A stretch of 64,000 bases of DNA from Bradyrhizobium sp. DOA9 (GTDB taxonomy: Bacteria; Pseudomonadota; Alphaproteobacteria; Rhizobiales; Xanthobacteraceae): assembly GCF_000617845.2 (NCBI RefSeq), contig NZ_DF820425.1, positions 4,453,725 through 4,517,724 of the forward strand, written 5' to 3'. Below the pieces are notes generated by a model. It was not told the origin of the DNA. It did not search any database and saw only the letters and a list, made by a program, of their open reading frames with translations. Shown here one piece after another: positions 25,774 to 34,300 of the stretch (its first letter is position 1; each line of letters starts with the position of its first letter). Position numbers and translations under genes: made by a program.

Positions 25774-27258
25774 TCACGCCCGGCGGGCCGGTTTTCCCTT
25801 GGCGCCTTTATCCCTGGCGCCCAAGGCTGCGCGTGATTCCCTCGCGAGACGTTCGGCGGAGGCCACGAGCTGCGGCACGAGATGCCCGGAAAATCCCAGC
25901 ACGAAGCCGGGCAGGGGACGCCCCCGCGTATAGGTGTCGGCCAATAGCCAGCCTTCGGCGCCGGCCGCCTGCTTGGCATGCGCCGCCACCGCCGGATCGA
26001 CGGCAGGATCGAACCGGGCGACAAGATGCAGGCCTTGTGAGGGCACCGGCACCGAAAGCGCGCCACCGGACGCGATCTCCAGCGTCTCGGCGAGTGCGTC
26101 GCGAGCCTCGCGATAGAGCTTTCGCATGCGCTTCAGGTTCGCGGCGAAGGCACCGGAATTGAGCATGTCCGCCACCGCGCCCTCCATCAGCGTGCCGGGA
26201 AAGCGGTCGAGCGCCGCGCGCGCCGCCGTCACCTCCGCGATCAGGCGTTCGGGCAGGGCGCAATAACCGATCCGCAAGCCCGGAAACAGCGTCTTGGCAA
26301 AGGTGCCGAGATAGATCACGCGCTGGAGGCGATCGATGCCGGCGAGCGACATCAGCGGCGCGCCGTCATAGCGGAACTCGCTGTCGTAATCGTCCTCGAG
26401 CACGAATGCGCCGGCCTGCTTCGCCCAGTCCAGAAGCTCGAGCCGCCGCGGCATCGACATCTGCACGCCAAGCGGAAACTGGTGCGACGGCGTGACGTAG
26501 GCCGCGCGCGCGGACGGAGCCGCGATCCGGCCTTTGGGGACGCGCATTCCATGCTCGTCCACCGGGACAGGCACGGTGCGATAGCCGCAATGGGCGATGG
26601 TTTTTCGCGCAGCGGGATAGCCCGGGTCCTCGCACCAGACCTGGTCGCTGGATTTCAGGATCGCGCTCAGCACGAGGCGCAGCGCGTGCAGCGTGCCCGA
26701 GGTCAGCATGATCTGGTCGGGATCGCAACGCAATCCGCGCGCCGACAACAGGTGGTCGGCGATCGCCACACGCAGCTCGCGACTGCCGCGAGGGTCGCCA
26801 TAATGCAGGTGCTCCGATCCGAATGCCCGCATGCGGCGGCCGACGAAAGCGCGAAAGCGCTGCACGGCGCGTTCGTCGATATGGGTACAGCCGAGCGCAA
26901 ACGCGCCCTGCTTTGGCGCTTCGAGAACGACCTTCGGCTTGTTCGGCTCGGCGGCGCGCTTGGGAATACGCGCCGCGACGAACGTTCCGGAGCCGACCGT
27001 CGCGCCGGCAAAGCCGTCGGCGATCAGGCGCTCATAGGCGGTGACGACGGCGTTGCGGCGGAAGCCGGTCTGCCTCGCCAGCGTCCGCGATGGCGGCAGC
27101 GGCTCGCCCGGTTTGACCAGGCCGGAGACGATCATCTCGCAGAGCGCCTGATAGAGCCGGTGCGCAGCGGAAGCGTCGGCCGTGACGTGAGGTCCGGTGA
27201 GGTCGAGCGGAAGCTCGGGCTTGGCTCGGGAGGAAGAATTGGTCGGAATTTTTTGCAT
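25774..27258 (-). CDS. MocR-type transcription factor (GntR winged helix + aminotransferase fold)
   Basis: The 494-residue protein has a GntR-type winged helix at residues 30-95 (LYQALCEMIVSGLVKPGEPL, LPPSRTLARQTGFRRNAVVT), a linker, and a class I aminotransferase-like domain to the end. The PLP-binding Lys is in YLGTFAKTLFPGLRIGY and the cofactor Asp/Tyr region in VLEDDYDSEFRY. MocR proteins of the PdxR type sense PLP or PLP adducts and often control vitamin B6 or GABA/taurine genes. It is divergent from an FMN-binding pyridoxamine-oxidase-like gene over 75 bp, so that gene is a likely target. Start taken at 27258; an upstream ATG is possible. Confidence 0.92.
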   Translation of the reverse strand: MQKIPTNSSSRAKPELPLDLTGPHVTADASAAHRLYQALCEMIVSGLVKPGEPLPPSRTLARQTGFRRNAVVTAYERLIADGFAGATVGSGTFVAARIPKRAAEPNKPKVVLEAPKQGAFALGCTHIDERAVQRFRAFVGRRMRAFGSEHLHYGDPRGSRELRVAIADHLLSARGLRCDPDQIMLTSGTLHALRLVLSAILKSSDQVWCEDPGYPAARKTIAHCGYRTVPVPVDEHGMRVPKGRIAAPSARAAYVTPSHQFPLGVQMSMPRRLELLDWAKQAGAFVLEDDYDSEFRYDGAPLMSLAGIDRLQRVIYLGTFAKTLFPGLRIGYCALPERLIAEVTAARAALDRFPGTLMEGAVADMLNSGAFAANLKRMRKLYREARDALAETLEIASGGALSVPVPSQGLHLVARFDPAVDPAVAAHAKQAAGAEGWLLADTYTRGRPLPGFVLGFSGHLVPQLVASAERLARESRAALGARDKGAKGKPARRA

Positions 27259-27332
27259 GGAATTGGAACTATCGCAGACCAAATGCGCCGCTACAACTGC
27301 TCCGGACGTCTTCCATCAGAGCAGGAGCGGCC

Positions 27333-28058
27333 GTGAGCCAGACCGAGACCTCGAATTCCTATCCGACATCGGCACGCAACCAGGTGAAGCGCCGGCATGA
27401 CCGCGGCTTCTATGATCACGACACGGTTCATCGCATCCTGGATTCCTCGATGCTGTGCCACGTCTCCTACGCGATCGACGGCCAGCCCTATTGCACGCCG
27501 ACCTTCTTCTGGCGCGAGGGCACCAGGCTCTACTGGCACGGATCGAGCGCCAGCCGCATGCTGCGCAACCAGAGCAAGGGCGAGCGCGTCTGCCTGACGG
27601 TCGCCCATCTCGACAGCCTCGTGCTGGCGCGCTGCGGCTTCAACCATTCCGCCGACTACCGCGCCGTCATGGCGTTCGGCACGGCCTATCTCGTCACCGA
27701 TCCGGATGAGAAGGAGCGCGCGGTGATCGCGATGGTCGATCGCTTCTTCCCGGACCGCACCGCCGGCCTGCGACAGAGCACCACGCAGGAAATCAAGGCG
27801 ACGTCCTTCATCGCAATGGAAATCGAGGAAGCCTCGGCCAAGATCCGCGCCAAGGGTGTCGCCGACGACGACGAGGACTACGCGTTGCCCATCTATGCCG
27901 AGCGCATTCCGGTCCGCACCGTGCTCGGCGCCCCCGAACCGTGCCCGCGCCTGCTCGATGGTGTGAGCCGGCCTGCGACGCTGAACGGCTATTCCGAAGG
28001 CCGGCTGCTCGAAGATGCATTGCGGGATGCATATTTTCTGGAGTACCCGAACGGCTGA
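27333..28058 (+). CDS. Pyridoxamine 5'-phosphate oxidase-family FMN-binding protein
   Basis: The 241-residue protein has the FMN-binding split-barrel layout, with MLCHVSYAIDGQPYCTPTFF at the start of the barrel and LYWHGSSASRMLRN as the flavin-phosphate region. It resembles the Nim/PNPOx-like group rather than true PdxH, so a flavin-dependent oxidase or reductase, or a binding protein, is possible. It starts with GTG 27333, preceded by AGGAG at a good distance. Its promoter region is shared with the divergent MocR regulator, which supports a link to pyridoxal-type cofactors. A peptidase-fold gene follows 54 bp later. Confidence 0.88.
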   Translation: MSQTETSNSYPTSARNQVKRRHDRGFYDHDTVHRILDSSMLCHVSYAIDGQPYCTPTFFWREGTRLYWHGSSASRMLRNQSKGERVCLTVAHLDSLVLARCGFNHSADYRAVMAFGTAYLVTDPDEKERAVIAMVDRFFPDRTAGLRQSTTQEIKATSFIAMEIEEASAKIRAKGVADDDEDYALPIYAERIPVRTVLGAPEPCPRLLDGVSRPATLNGYSEGRLLEDALRDAYFLEYPNG

Positions 28059-28112
28059 AATCGGCTAGTTTGCGCGCTCCCTGGGACCATTGGAATATCT
28101 GGAGTCGCCCGA

Positions 28113-29390
28113 ATGAATGCCGAAACGCAGCAGAGGATTCTTGACGCCGTCGACAGCGGCTTCGAGGCTCAGCTTGCAACCACAAGCGATTTCGTCGCGA
28201 TCCCTTCGACCCGCGGGGCGGAGGGACCATGCCAAGACATGATCGGCGATCTCCTGCGCGAACGCGGCTACGAGGTCGACGACTGGCACATCGATGTCGA
28301 GGATTTGAAGGACCTGCGCGGCTTCGGTCCGATCGAGCACGACTTTTCGAAGGCGCGATCTGTGGTGGGCACTTACCGTCCGCGAACCAATGGCGGCAAG
28401 TCGCTGATCCTGCAGGGGCACTGCGATGTGGTGCCGGCCGGTCCGCTTGAATTGTGGGATACGCCGCCATACGCGGCGGTCATCAAGGACGGCAAGATGT
28501 TCGGGCGCGGAGCCTGCGACATGAAATCCGGAACGATCGGTGCGCTCTATGCGCTGGATGCGATCAAGGCCGCCGGCTTCAGGCCGACGGCGCGGATCCA
28601 TTTTCAATCGGTGATCGAGGAGGAGAGCACGGGTGTCGGCGCACTCTCGACCTTGCAACGCGGCTATCGCGCGGACGCCTGCTTCATTCCGGAGCCGACC
28701 GGCGGCAAGATGGTGCGCTCCCAGGTCGGCGTGATCTGGTTCCGCCTGCGCGTGAAGGGGCACCCGACCCATGTTGCCTTCGCAGGCTCCGGCTCGAACG
28801 CGATCATGGCGGCGTATCACCTGATCCAGGCGCTGCAGAAGCTCGAGATCGAATGGAACGAGCGGGCCAAGGCCGACCGTCACTTCAAGACACTCGACCA
28901 TCCCGTCAACTTCAACGCCGGCGTCATCAAGGGCGGCGACTGGGCCTCGAGCGTGCCGGCCTGGTGCGACGTCGACTGCCGGATTGCGGTGTTGCCGGGC
29001 TGGTCGATCGCCGATCACCAGAAGGAGATCATGGCTTGCGTCGCCGTCGCTTCGCGCAACCACCGCTTCCTCGCCAACAATCCGCCTGAGGTCGAATGGT
29101 CCGGCTTCCTGTCGGAAGGCTATGAGCTGACCAATGCCGCGGAGCCTGAGGCTGCGTTCGGGAAGGCCTTCAACAAGGTCTATGGCGGCACGCCGGAGGA
29201 TCTCGTCTTCACGGCATTGACCGACACGCGCTTCTACGGCCTCAATCACGGCATCCCGAGCCTCTGTTTCGGTGCGAGCGGAGGCGAGATGCACGGCTTC
29301 AACGAGTTCGTCGACCTGGAGTCGTTGAAGAAGGCGACCAAGGCGATGGCGCTTTTCATCGCGGAATGGTGCGGCGTGGAGAAGGCGTAG
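28113..29390 (+). CDS. M20-family metallohydrolase (ArgE/DapE-like)
   Basis: The 425-residue protein is an M20 peptidase/deacylase. The metal ligands and catalytic acids are visible in LQGHCDVVPAGP, FGRGACDMKSG (bridging Asp), VIEEESTGVGA (Glu-Glu pair) and ACFIPEPTGG, with the dimerisation lid beginning at GHPTHVAFAGSGSNAI and a final His in GEMHGFNEF. Family members split N-acyl amino acids or small peptides; acetylornithine deacetylase-like is the closest label, but the substrate is unknown. It is cytosolic. It sits between the FMN-protein gene and the kyn operon, separated from the latter by a repeat, so it is probably not part of that operon. Confidence 0.9.
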   Translation: MNAETQQRILDAVDSGFEAQLATTSDFVAIPSTRGAEGPCQDMIGDLLRERGYEVDDWHIDVEDLKDLRGFGPIEHDFSKARSVVGTYRPRTNGGKSLILQGHCDVVPAGPLELWDTPPYAAVIKDGKMFGRGACDMKSGTIGALYALDAIKAAGFRPTARIHFQSVIEEESTGVGALSTLQRGYRADACFIPEPTGGKMVRSQVGVIWFRLRVKGHPTHVAFAGSGSNAIMAAYHLIQALQKLEIEWNERAKADRHFKTLDHPVNFNAGVIKGGDWASSVPAWCDVDCRIAVLPGWSIADHQKEIMACVAVASRNHRFLANNPPEVEWSGFLSEGYELTNAAEPEAAFGKAFNKVYGGTPEDLVFTALTDTRFYGLNHGIPSLCFGASGGEMHGFNEFVDLESLKKATKAMALFIAEWCGVEKA

Positions 29391-29392
29391 CT

Positions 29393-29540
29393 GGCGTCCC
29401 GGACGCGGTGCAGCGCGCGGACGATGCGAACGGTCGTTCCGCGTGGTGCTCCGCAGAGCCGGGACCCATGTCGTCCCATGCACGGGACCCCGGTTCAGCA
29501 GCGCATTGTTGCACGCTACGCTGCGCCCGGGGAACGCAAC
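29393..29540. repeat. Intergenic palindromic repeat, family C
   Basis: The gap before the kyn operon holds a GC-rich imperfect palindrome. The outer arms are GTCCCGGACGCGGTGCAGCG and a rough complement (CGCTGCGCCCGGGGAAC), and inside them GAGCCGGGACCCATG pairs roughly with a CACGGGACCCCGG segment. No other copy is present in the window, but the architecture is like other dispersed hairpin repeats of these genomes. Confidence 0.55.
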
Positions 29541-29583
29541 GGCCAGTCGTCGGCTGCGCAATCGATGGGCTCCTCCCAACTCC

Positions 29584-29595
29584 TTTAAGCTTAAA
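29584..29595. promoter_or_regulatory. AT-rich palindrome upstream of kynB, possible operator
   Basis: TTTAAGCTTAAA is a perfect 12-bp palindrome in an AT-rich island 75 bases before the first kyn gene. In a genome this GC-rich such an island is a plausible promoter or operator for the tryptophan degradation operon. No binding protein can be named. Confidence 0.4.
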
Positions 29596-29669
29596 AGAAA
29601 GACTAGGATGCCGTCCTGACCGGTGGCAGACTGGCGTCCGGTTCGTCGGACGGGTCCTCGGGAGCAACG

Positions 29670-30482
29670 ATGCGCGATTGGGATGACGCTTACGCCAATT
29701 CGGCCCACATCCCGGGCTCGGACAAGATGCCGGCGCTGTGGGCGGAGCGGGCGGCGGCCTACCGCGCCGGGCTGAAGGAATTTCGCCCCGACATCGCCTA
29801 CGGCGCCGGCGAGCGCCAGAAGCTCGACCTGATCCTGCCTGACGGCGACAGCAAGGGTCTCGTCGTCTTCGTCCATGGCGGCTACTGGATGCGCTTCGAC
29901 AAGTCGACCTGGACCGATCTCGCCGAGGGTGCGCGGCATCATGGCTGGACCGTGGCGCTGCCGAGCTACACGCTGGCACCGGCTGCACGCATCTCCGATA
30001 TCACCGCGGAAATCACCGCCGCGACCGCCAAAGCGGCATCGCTCGTCTCGGGGCCGATCCGGCTCGCCGGCCATTCCGCCGGCGGCCATCTCGTCACGCG
30101 CATGCTGTGCGACGACAGCCGGCTCGAGCCCGCCGTCTACAACCGCATCGCCGGTACGCTGTCGATCAGCGGCCTGCACGACTTGCGTCCGCTTCTGAAG
30201 ACCGGGATGAACGAGACGTTGCGCATGACGATGGAGGAGGCGACGCTGGAAAGCGCAGTGCTGCGCTTGCCGCGGGGACATTCGCCCGTAACGGCCTGGG
30301 TCGGCGGCAACGAGCGGCCCGAATTCATCCGCCAGTCCGATCTGATGGCCAACATCTGGACCGGCTTCGACGTGCCGACGCACCTCGTCGTCGAACCCGG
30401 CCTCAACCATTTCACGGTGATCGACGGGCTCAAGGACCCGTCGTCGCAGATCACCGCGCGCCTGATCGGCCTCGATGAATGA
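29670..30482 (+). CDS. kynB: Kynurenine formamidase (alpha/beta-hydrolase type)
   Basis: The 270-residue protein hydrolyses N-formylkynurenine to kynurenine, step two of tryptophan breakdown. It is an alpha/beta hydrolase with the oxyanion motif HGGYW (69-73), typical of arylformamidases of the animal AFMID type, and the nucleophile Ser136 in GHSAGG. The late His is in LNHFTVIDGL. This differs from the cyclase-fold KynB of Pseudomonas, so the symbol denotes function rather than homology. It is the first gene of kynB-kynA-kynU; the tail overlaps a possible longer start of kynA. The functional assignment rests on this context. Confidence 0.88.
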   Translation: MRDWDDAYANSAHIPGSDKMPALWAERAAAYRAGLKEFRPDIAYGAGERQKLDLILPDGDSKGLVVFVHGGYWMRFDKSTWTDLAEGARHHGWTVALPSYTLAPAARISDITAEITAATAKAASLVSGPIRLAGHSAGGHLVTRMLCDDSRLEPAVYNRIAGTLSISGLHDLRPLLKTGMNETLRMTMEEATLESAVLRLPRGHSPVTAWVGGNERPEFIRQSDLMANIWTGFDVPTHLVVEPGLNHFTVIDGLKDPSSQITARLIGLDE

Positions 30483-30513
30483 GGCCGGGGACGATCGATC
30501 GAGAGGGCCAGCC

Positions 30514-31353
30514 ATGACGTCCAGCGATTACGATCCCTCAAGCGAAGGCGCCGAGACCGACTTCGCCCGGCGCATGTCCTACGGTGATTACCTCGCGCTG
30601 GACGCGATCCTCGGCGCACAGCATCCGCTGTCGGAAGCGCATGACGAGATGCTGTTCATCATCCAGCATCAGACAACGGAACTGTGGATGCGGCTCGCCA
30701 TCCACGAGCTCAGCGCTGCGCGCCGCGCAATCTCGCGGGATGAGGTGCAGCCCGCGATGAAGATGCTGGCTCGGATGTCGCGCATCTTCGAGCAGCTCAA
30801 CGGGGCCTGGGACGTGCTGCGCACGATGACGCCGAGCGAATATACCCGCTTCCGCTCGCAGCTCGGACAATCCTCGGGCTTCCAGTCGCGGCAATACCGG
30901 CTGATCGAATTTCTGCTCGGCAACCGCAACCACGCCATGCTGAAGCCGCACGCGCACGATACCGAGACGGTCAAGCTGCTCGAAGCCGAGCTCGCGACGC
31001 CAAGCCTCTATGACGAGGTGCTGCGGCTCGCCGACCGCAACGGGCTCAAGATGCCCGCCGCGGTGCTGGCGCGCGACGTTCGCGAGACCCACAGCTTCAA
31101 CGAAGGCGTGCTGCAGGCCTGGCGTATCGTCTACGAGGCGCCGGAAGCGCACTGGATGCTCTATGAACTGGCCGAGAAGCTGGTCGATTTCGAGGACTAT
31201 TTCCGGCGCTGGCGCTTCAACCACGTCACCACGGTCGAGCGCGTCATCGGCTTCAAGCGTGGTACCGGCGGCACTGGCGGCGTCAGTTATCTGAAGCGCA
31301 TGCTCGAGGTCGAGCTGTTTCCCGAGCTCTGGCGCGTGCGTACGATTCTGTAG
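30514..31353 (+). CDS. kynA: Tryptophan 2,3-dioxygenase
   Basis: The 279-residue haem enzyme opens the indole ring of tryptophan to N-formylkynurenine. Family signatures are MSYGDYLALDAIL, the haem-ligand and substrate region DEMLFIIQHQTTELWMRL, the SGFQSRQYRLIEFLLGNR motif, and the C-terminal TVERVIGFKRGTGGTGGVSY. It is cytosolic and tetrameric in known cases. I choose ATG 30514 with GAGAGG upstream; an in-frame ATG at 30475, overlapping the kynB stop, would add 13 residues not typical of the family. It lies 2 bp before kynU, so the pair is translationally linked. Confidence 0.96.
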   Translation: MTSSDYDPSSEGAETDFARRMSYGDYLALDAILGAQHPLSEAHDEMLFIIQHQTTELWMRLAIHELSAARRAISRDEVQPAMKMLARMSRIFEQLNGAWDVLRTMTPSEYTRFRSQLGQSSGFQSRQYRLIEFLLGNRNHAMLKPHAHDTETVKLLEAELATPSLYDEVLRLADRNGLKMPAAVLARDVRETHSFNEGVLQAWRIVYEAPEAHWMLYELAEKLVDFEDYFRRWRFNHVTTVERVIGFKRGTGGTGGVSYLKRMLEVELFPELWRVRTIL

Positions 31354-31355
31354 GG

Positions 31356-32564
31356 ATGTCCATGACCAGGCTTCGCGTCTACGACGACACCAAAGCGTTG
31401 TTCCATCTGCCTGACGGCCTCGTCTATCTCGACGGCAATTCGCTCGGAGCGCTGCCGCTGGGCGTTGCCGATGGTGTCGACCGCGTGATCACCAAGGAGT
31501 GGGGCAACGAGCTGATCCGCGCCTGGAACACCGCGGGCTGGTATGTCCAGCCGCGCCATGTCGGCGATCGCATCGCGCGGCTGATCGGTGCGGAGGCCGG
31601 CTCGGTGATGGTCGGAGACACACTGTCCCTGAAGGTCTATCAGGCACTCGCCGCCGCGCTCGACATGACCCCGTCCCGCAAGATCGTCCTGTCGGACACC
31701 GGCAACTTCCCGACCGACCTCTACATGGCCGAGGGCCTGATCGCCACGCTCGGGCGCGGCCATCAATTGCGCCTGGTGGCGCCGGACGAGATCGAGGCCG
31801 CATTGTCCGAAGAGATCGCCGTCCTGTACATCACCGAGGTCGACTACCGCACCGGCCGCCGCCATGACATGGCAAAGCTCACCGCGAAAGCGCATGCGCT
31901 CGGCATCGTCACGGTCTGGGATCTCGCCCATTCCGCCGGCGCGCTGCCGGTCGATCTCGCCGGCTGCGGCGCCGATTTCGCCGCGGGGTGCACCTACAAA
32001 TATCTCAACGCGGGCCCTGGCGCGCCGGCCTTCCTCTACGTCGCGCCGCGCCATGCCGACGGCGCGCGCGCCGCGCTGTCGGGATGGATGGGCCACGCAA
32101 AACCGTTTGCGTTCGAGCTCGCCTATGCGGCCGCCGGCGGTGTCGAACGCATGCGCGTCGGCACTCCGCCGGTACTCGCCATGGCGGCGCTGGAGGCCTC
32201 GCTCGACATCTGGGACAAGGTCGACATCGCCGAAGTCCGTGCGCGTTCGCTGGCGCTGAGCGATCTCCTGATCGGTGAAGTCGAGCGCCGTTGTCCGCAA
32301 CTCAAGCTCGTGACCCCGCGCGACCACGAGCGGCGCGGCTCGCAAGTCTCCTTCGCCTTCGCCGGCGGCTATGCCGCGATGCAGGCCTTGATCGCCCGCG
32401 GCGTCATCGGCGATTTCCGCGCGCCCGACATCATGCGCTTCGGCCTCACGCCGCTGTACATCGGCGAGAGCGAGATCGTGCGGGCCGCGGAGATCATCGA
32501 CGAGGTGATTTCAGGGGAGGTGTGGCGACGGCCGGAATATCAGGTCGTGCATGCAGTAACGTGA
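31356..32564 (+). CDS. kynU: Kynureninase
   Basis: The 402-residue PLP enzyme cleaves kynurenine to anthranilate and alanine, completing the Trp-to-anthranilate branch. Signatures are the N-terminal VYLDGNSLGALP, the PLP-phosphate site GDTLSLKVYQAL, DLAHSAGALPVDL, and the Schiff-base region with Lys in CTYKYLNAGPGAPAF. Length is normal. It starts two bases after the kynA stop. No 3-hydroxylase is encoded nearby, so the route here ends at anthranilate unless genes elsewhere take it further. Confidence 0.96.
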   Translation: MSMTRLRVYDDTKALFHLPDGLVYLDGNSLGALPLGVADGVDRVITKEWGNELIRAWNTAGWYVQPRHVGDRIARLIGAEAGSVMVGDTLSLKVYQALAAALDMTPSRKIVLSDTGNFPTDLYMAEGLIATLGRGHQLRLVAPDEIEAALSEEIAVLYITEVDYRTGRRHDMAKLTAKAHALGIVTVWDLAHSAGALPVDLAGCGADFAAGCTYKYLNAGPGAPAFLYVAPRHADGARAALSGWMGHAKPFAFELAYAAAGGVERMRVGTPPVLAMAALEASLDIWDKVDIAEVRARSLALSDLLIGEVERRCPQLKLVTPRDHERRGSQVSFAFAGGYAAMQALIARGVIGDFRAPDIMRFGLTPLYIGESEIVRAAEIIDEVISGEVWRRPEYQVVHAVT

Positions 32565-32668
32565 GGGCGGACGCTTCCTTCGATGTTCGGGATGATTACC
32601 TGGGACGTCATTGCTTTGCCGCGCGGGGCAATTCACGCTGAGAGAACAACCATTTGGGAGCAGTTCCG

Positions 32669-33067
32669 ATGACGCCGCTCGAGAAGCTTAAAGCGATGAA
32701 GATGCCGTTCGCCGAGCTCAAGGGCGTCGAGTTCGTCGAGGCGGAGAAGGACCGCGTGGTGGCGCGGATGGCGGTCCGGCCCGAACTCTGCACGCTTCAC
32801 CACACCATCCATGGCGGGGCGGTGATGGCGCTGGCCGATTCCGTCGGCGCGGCGGCGACCGTGATCAATCTGCTTGAGGACGCCAAGGGGACGACCACGC
32901 TGGAGAGCAAGACCAATTTCATCGGCGGGGCGAAGGAGGGGGCCACGGTCATCGCGACCGCCACCCCGGTGCACCGGGGCCGGCGGACCCAGGTCTGGAC
33001 CACCCGGCTGGAGACTGAGGACGGCAAGCTGGTTGCGGTGGTAACCCAGACGCAGCTGGTGCTGTGA
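32669..33067 (+). CDS. PaaI-type hotdog-fold thioesterase
   Basis: The 132-residue protein is a single hotdog domain. The core reads LHHTIHGGAVMALADSVGAA, with the H-G-G helix start of the PaaI/acyl-CoA thioesterase group, followed by TTLESKTNFIGGAKEG. It would hydrolyse aryl- or acyl-CoA thioesters in the cytosol. I start at ATG 32669 with GGGAG 8 bases upstream; a TTG at 32654 adds five residues. It lies about 100 bp after kynU on the same strand, too far to be sure of co-transcription, though an anthraniloyl-CoA connection would be interesting. Confidence 0.88.
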   Translation: MTPLEKLKAMKMPFAELKGVEFVEAEKDRVVARMAVRPELCTLHHTIHGGAVMALADSVGAAATVINLLEDAKGTTTLESKTNFIGGAKEGATVIATATPVHRGRRTQVWTTRLETEDGKLVAVVTQTQLVL

Positions 33068-33220
33068 AGCTCCAAAATTTTGATTTTATTAACGAATTGG
33101 TCGTGCCCGGTGCCTGAAACTTGGGCAGGTCTCCGTCTTGAAAATCATGGTGCGATGCACAATATAGGAGGCCTAGGGATTCGAACGCCTCCTCGAGGGA
33201 CACCAAGAGGAGTTTCTGAC

Positions 33221-33826
33221 GTGGTACTTGAAGACACCGTCCGTACCGTTCCCGGCTATGTACGGACCTTGATCCAGCAGGAAGAATTGCCGCTCCTGCG
33301 CGATCACCTGCTGAGGCTTGATGCCGCCAGCCGGCACGACCGTTTCAACGGCTTTCTCGACGACAGCTTCATCGAGCGCTACGCCGCCCGCTGCGCCGAG
33401 GATGGCACCGTGATCGTTGCCTATATGGTCGATGGCGTAGTGCGCGGTGCGGCCGAGCTGCATCCGCCGGAGGACGGTTCCTTGCCGGAGGTTGCCTTCA
33501 GCGTGGAAGCCTCGGCGCGCCGCAAGGGCGTCGGCACCGTGCTGTTCCGCCGCCTGATCGCAGAGGCGCGCTGGAAGGGCTACAAGCAGCTGCGCATTAC
33601 GACGGGTGCCGAAAATCATGCGATGCGGGCGCTCGCCAGGAAGTTCGGGGCCCATCTGGCGTTCCGCCACGGCGAATCGACCGGCACGATCGACCTTGCC
33701 AAGACGCCCGAGGCCGAGCTTGCCGATCTCGCGGCCTCGCCATTCACGGCCGGGCGCGCGCTTCTCAGCTTCAACAGCACGTGCTGGAAGCTGATCTCGA
33801 GCATGTACGGCAATCGCGCCGCATAG
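33221..33826 (+). CDS. GNAT-family N-acetyltransferase
   Basis: The 201-residue protein has a clear GNAT core: VAYMVDGVVRGAAEL, EVAFSVEASARRKGVGTVLF with the R-K-G-V-G acetyl-CoA loop at about residues 106-110, and NHAMRALARKFGAHLAF. The acceptor is unknown. It begins at GTG 33221, since an AAGAGGAG ribosome site sits 9 bases upstream. A 6-bp inverted repeat (GGAGGC at 33167-33172 with GCCTCC at 33187-33192) lies in the leader region. A strong intrinsic terminator follows the gene. Confidence 0.88.
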   Translation: MVLEDTVRTVPGYVRTLIQQEELPLLRDHLLRLDAASRHDRFNGFLDDSFIERYAARCAEDGTVIVAYMVDGVVRGAAELHPPEDGSLPEVAFSVEASARRKGVGTVLFRRLIAEARWKGYKQLRITTGAENHAMRALARKFGAHLAFRHGESTGTIDLAKTPEAELADLAASPFTAGRALLSFNSTCWKLISSMYGNRAA

Positions 33827-33851
33827 TCCGGAAATTGCGCGCAGGAATCAC

Positions 33852-33880
33852 AAAGCGGACCGGCAAGGCCGGTCCGCTTT
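33852..33880 (+). terminator. Intrinsic terminator between the GNAT gene and the convergent gene at 33907
   Basis: A perfect 13-bp stem (AAAGCGGACCGGC / GCCGGTCCGCTTT) with an AAG loop lies 25 bases after the GNAT stop. It has A- and T-rich ends, so it can serve both converging genes. Confidence 0.88.
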
Positions 33881-33906
33881 CGTGTTCTGGGCGATGAAAT
33901 CGATGC

Positions 33907-34206
33907 TCAGCTGCGTGTGGCGGCGCCGAAGCGGCGGACGACGCGGCGTTCGACCACGACGGAGCGCTGGGCACCCTGTTCGCCGGCGATCACGCGCGTG
34001 GCCGTGATGCGGCTGTTGCTGCGCGCCTGCTTCTTCACCTCGGCCTGAACAACGTCGAGCGGCATCCCCATCAAGGCTGCGGCGATCTCGGCCTGCTGCG
34101 CCTGGTCGTCGGTGATGCCGATGGCAGCGAAGATCGCCTCGTCCAGGGTCGGCGGATCGTGGCGCACGCGCCGCGTGCCATATTTGGTATTCCAGTCTGC
34201 GCTCAT
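33907..34206 (-). CDS. Conserved-looking hypothetical protein (99 aa)
   Basis: The protein starts MSADWNTKYGTRRVRHDPPT, then a helix-rich stretch (LDEAIFAAIGITDDQAQQAE; EIAAALMGMPLDVVQAEVKK) and a basic, Arg-rich tail (SVVVERRVVRRFGAATRS). It has no signal peptide or membrane segment. The basic C-terminus would fit nucleic acid or ribosome contact, but this is only a guess from composition. The sequence looks like the small cytosolic proteins common in rhizobial genomes; I do not know its family. It is convergent with the GNAT gene and shares its bidirectional terminator. Confidence 0.75.
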   Translation of the reverse strand: MSADWNTKYGTRRVRHDPPTLDEAIFAAIGITDDQAQQAEIAAALMGMPLDVVQAEVKKQARSNSRITATRVIAGEQGAQRSVVVERRVVRRFGAATRS

Positions 34207-34300
34207 AACGGCCTCATTTCGATGCCGGATACCTAGTGCCGCCAATGTTGCATTGCAATATGAAATCGGTGTGGCATCTCAGCTATGCACCGCTCTGGTG

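Noticed and set aside
28065..30515. 816-codon minus-strand frame opposite the M20 and kynB genes
   Set aside because: It spans two confident genes and an intergenic repeat, which a real gene would not do.
33167..33192. Possible tRNA-like TTCGAA stretch between two GGAGGC arms
   Set aside because: There is no acceptor stem, D-arm or CCA; the arms form only a short hairpin upstream of the GNAT gene.
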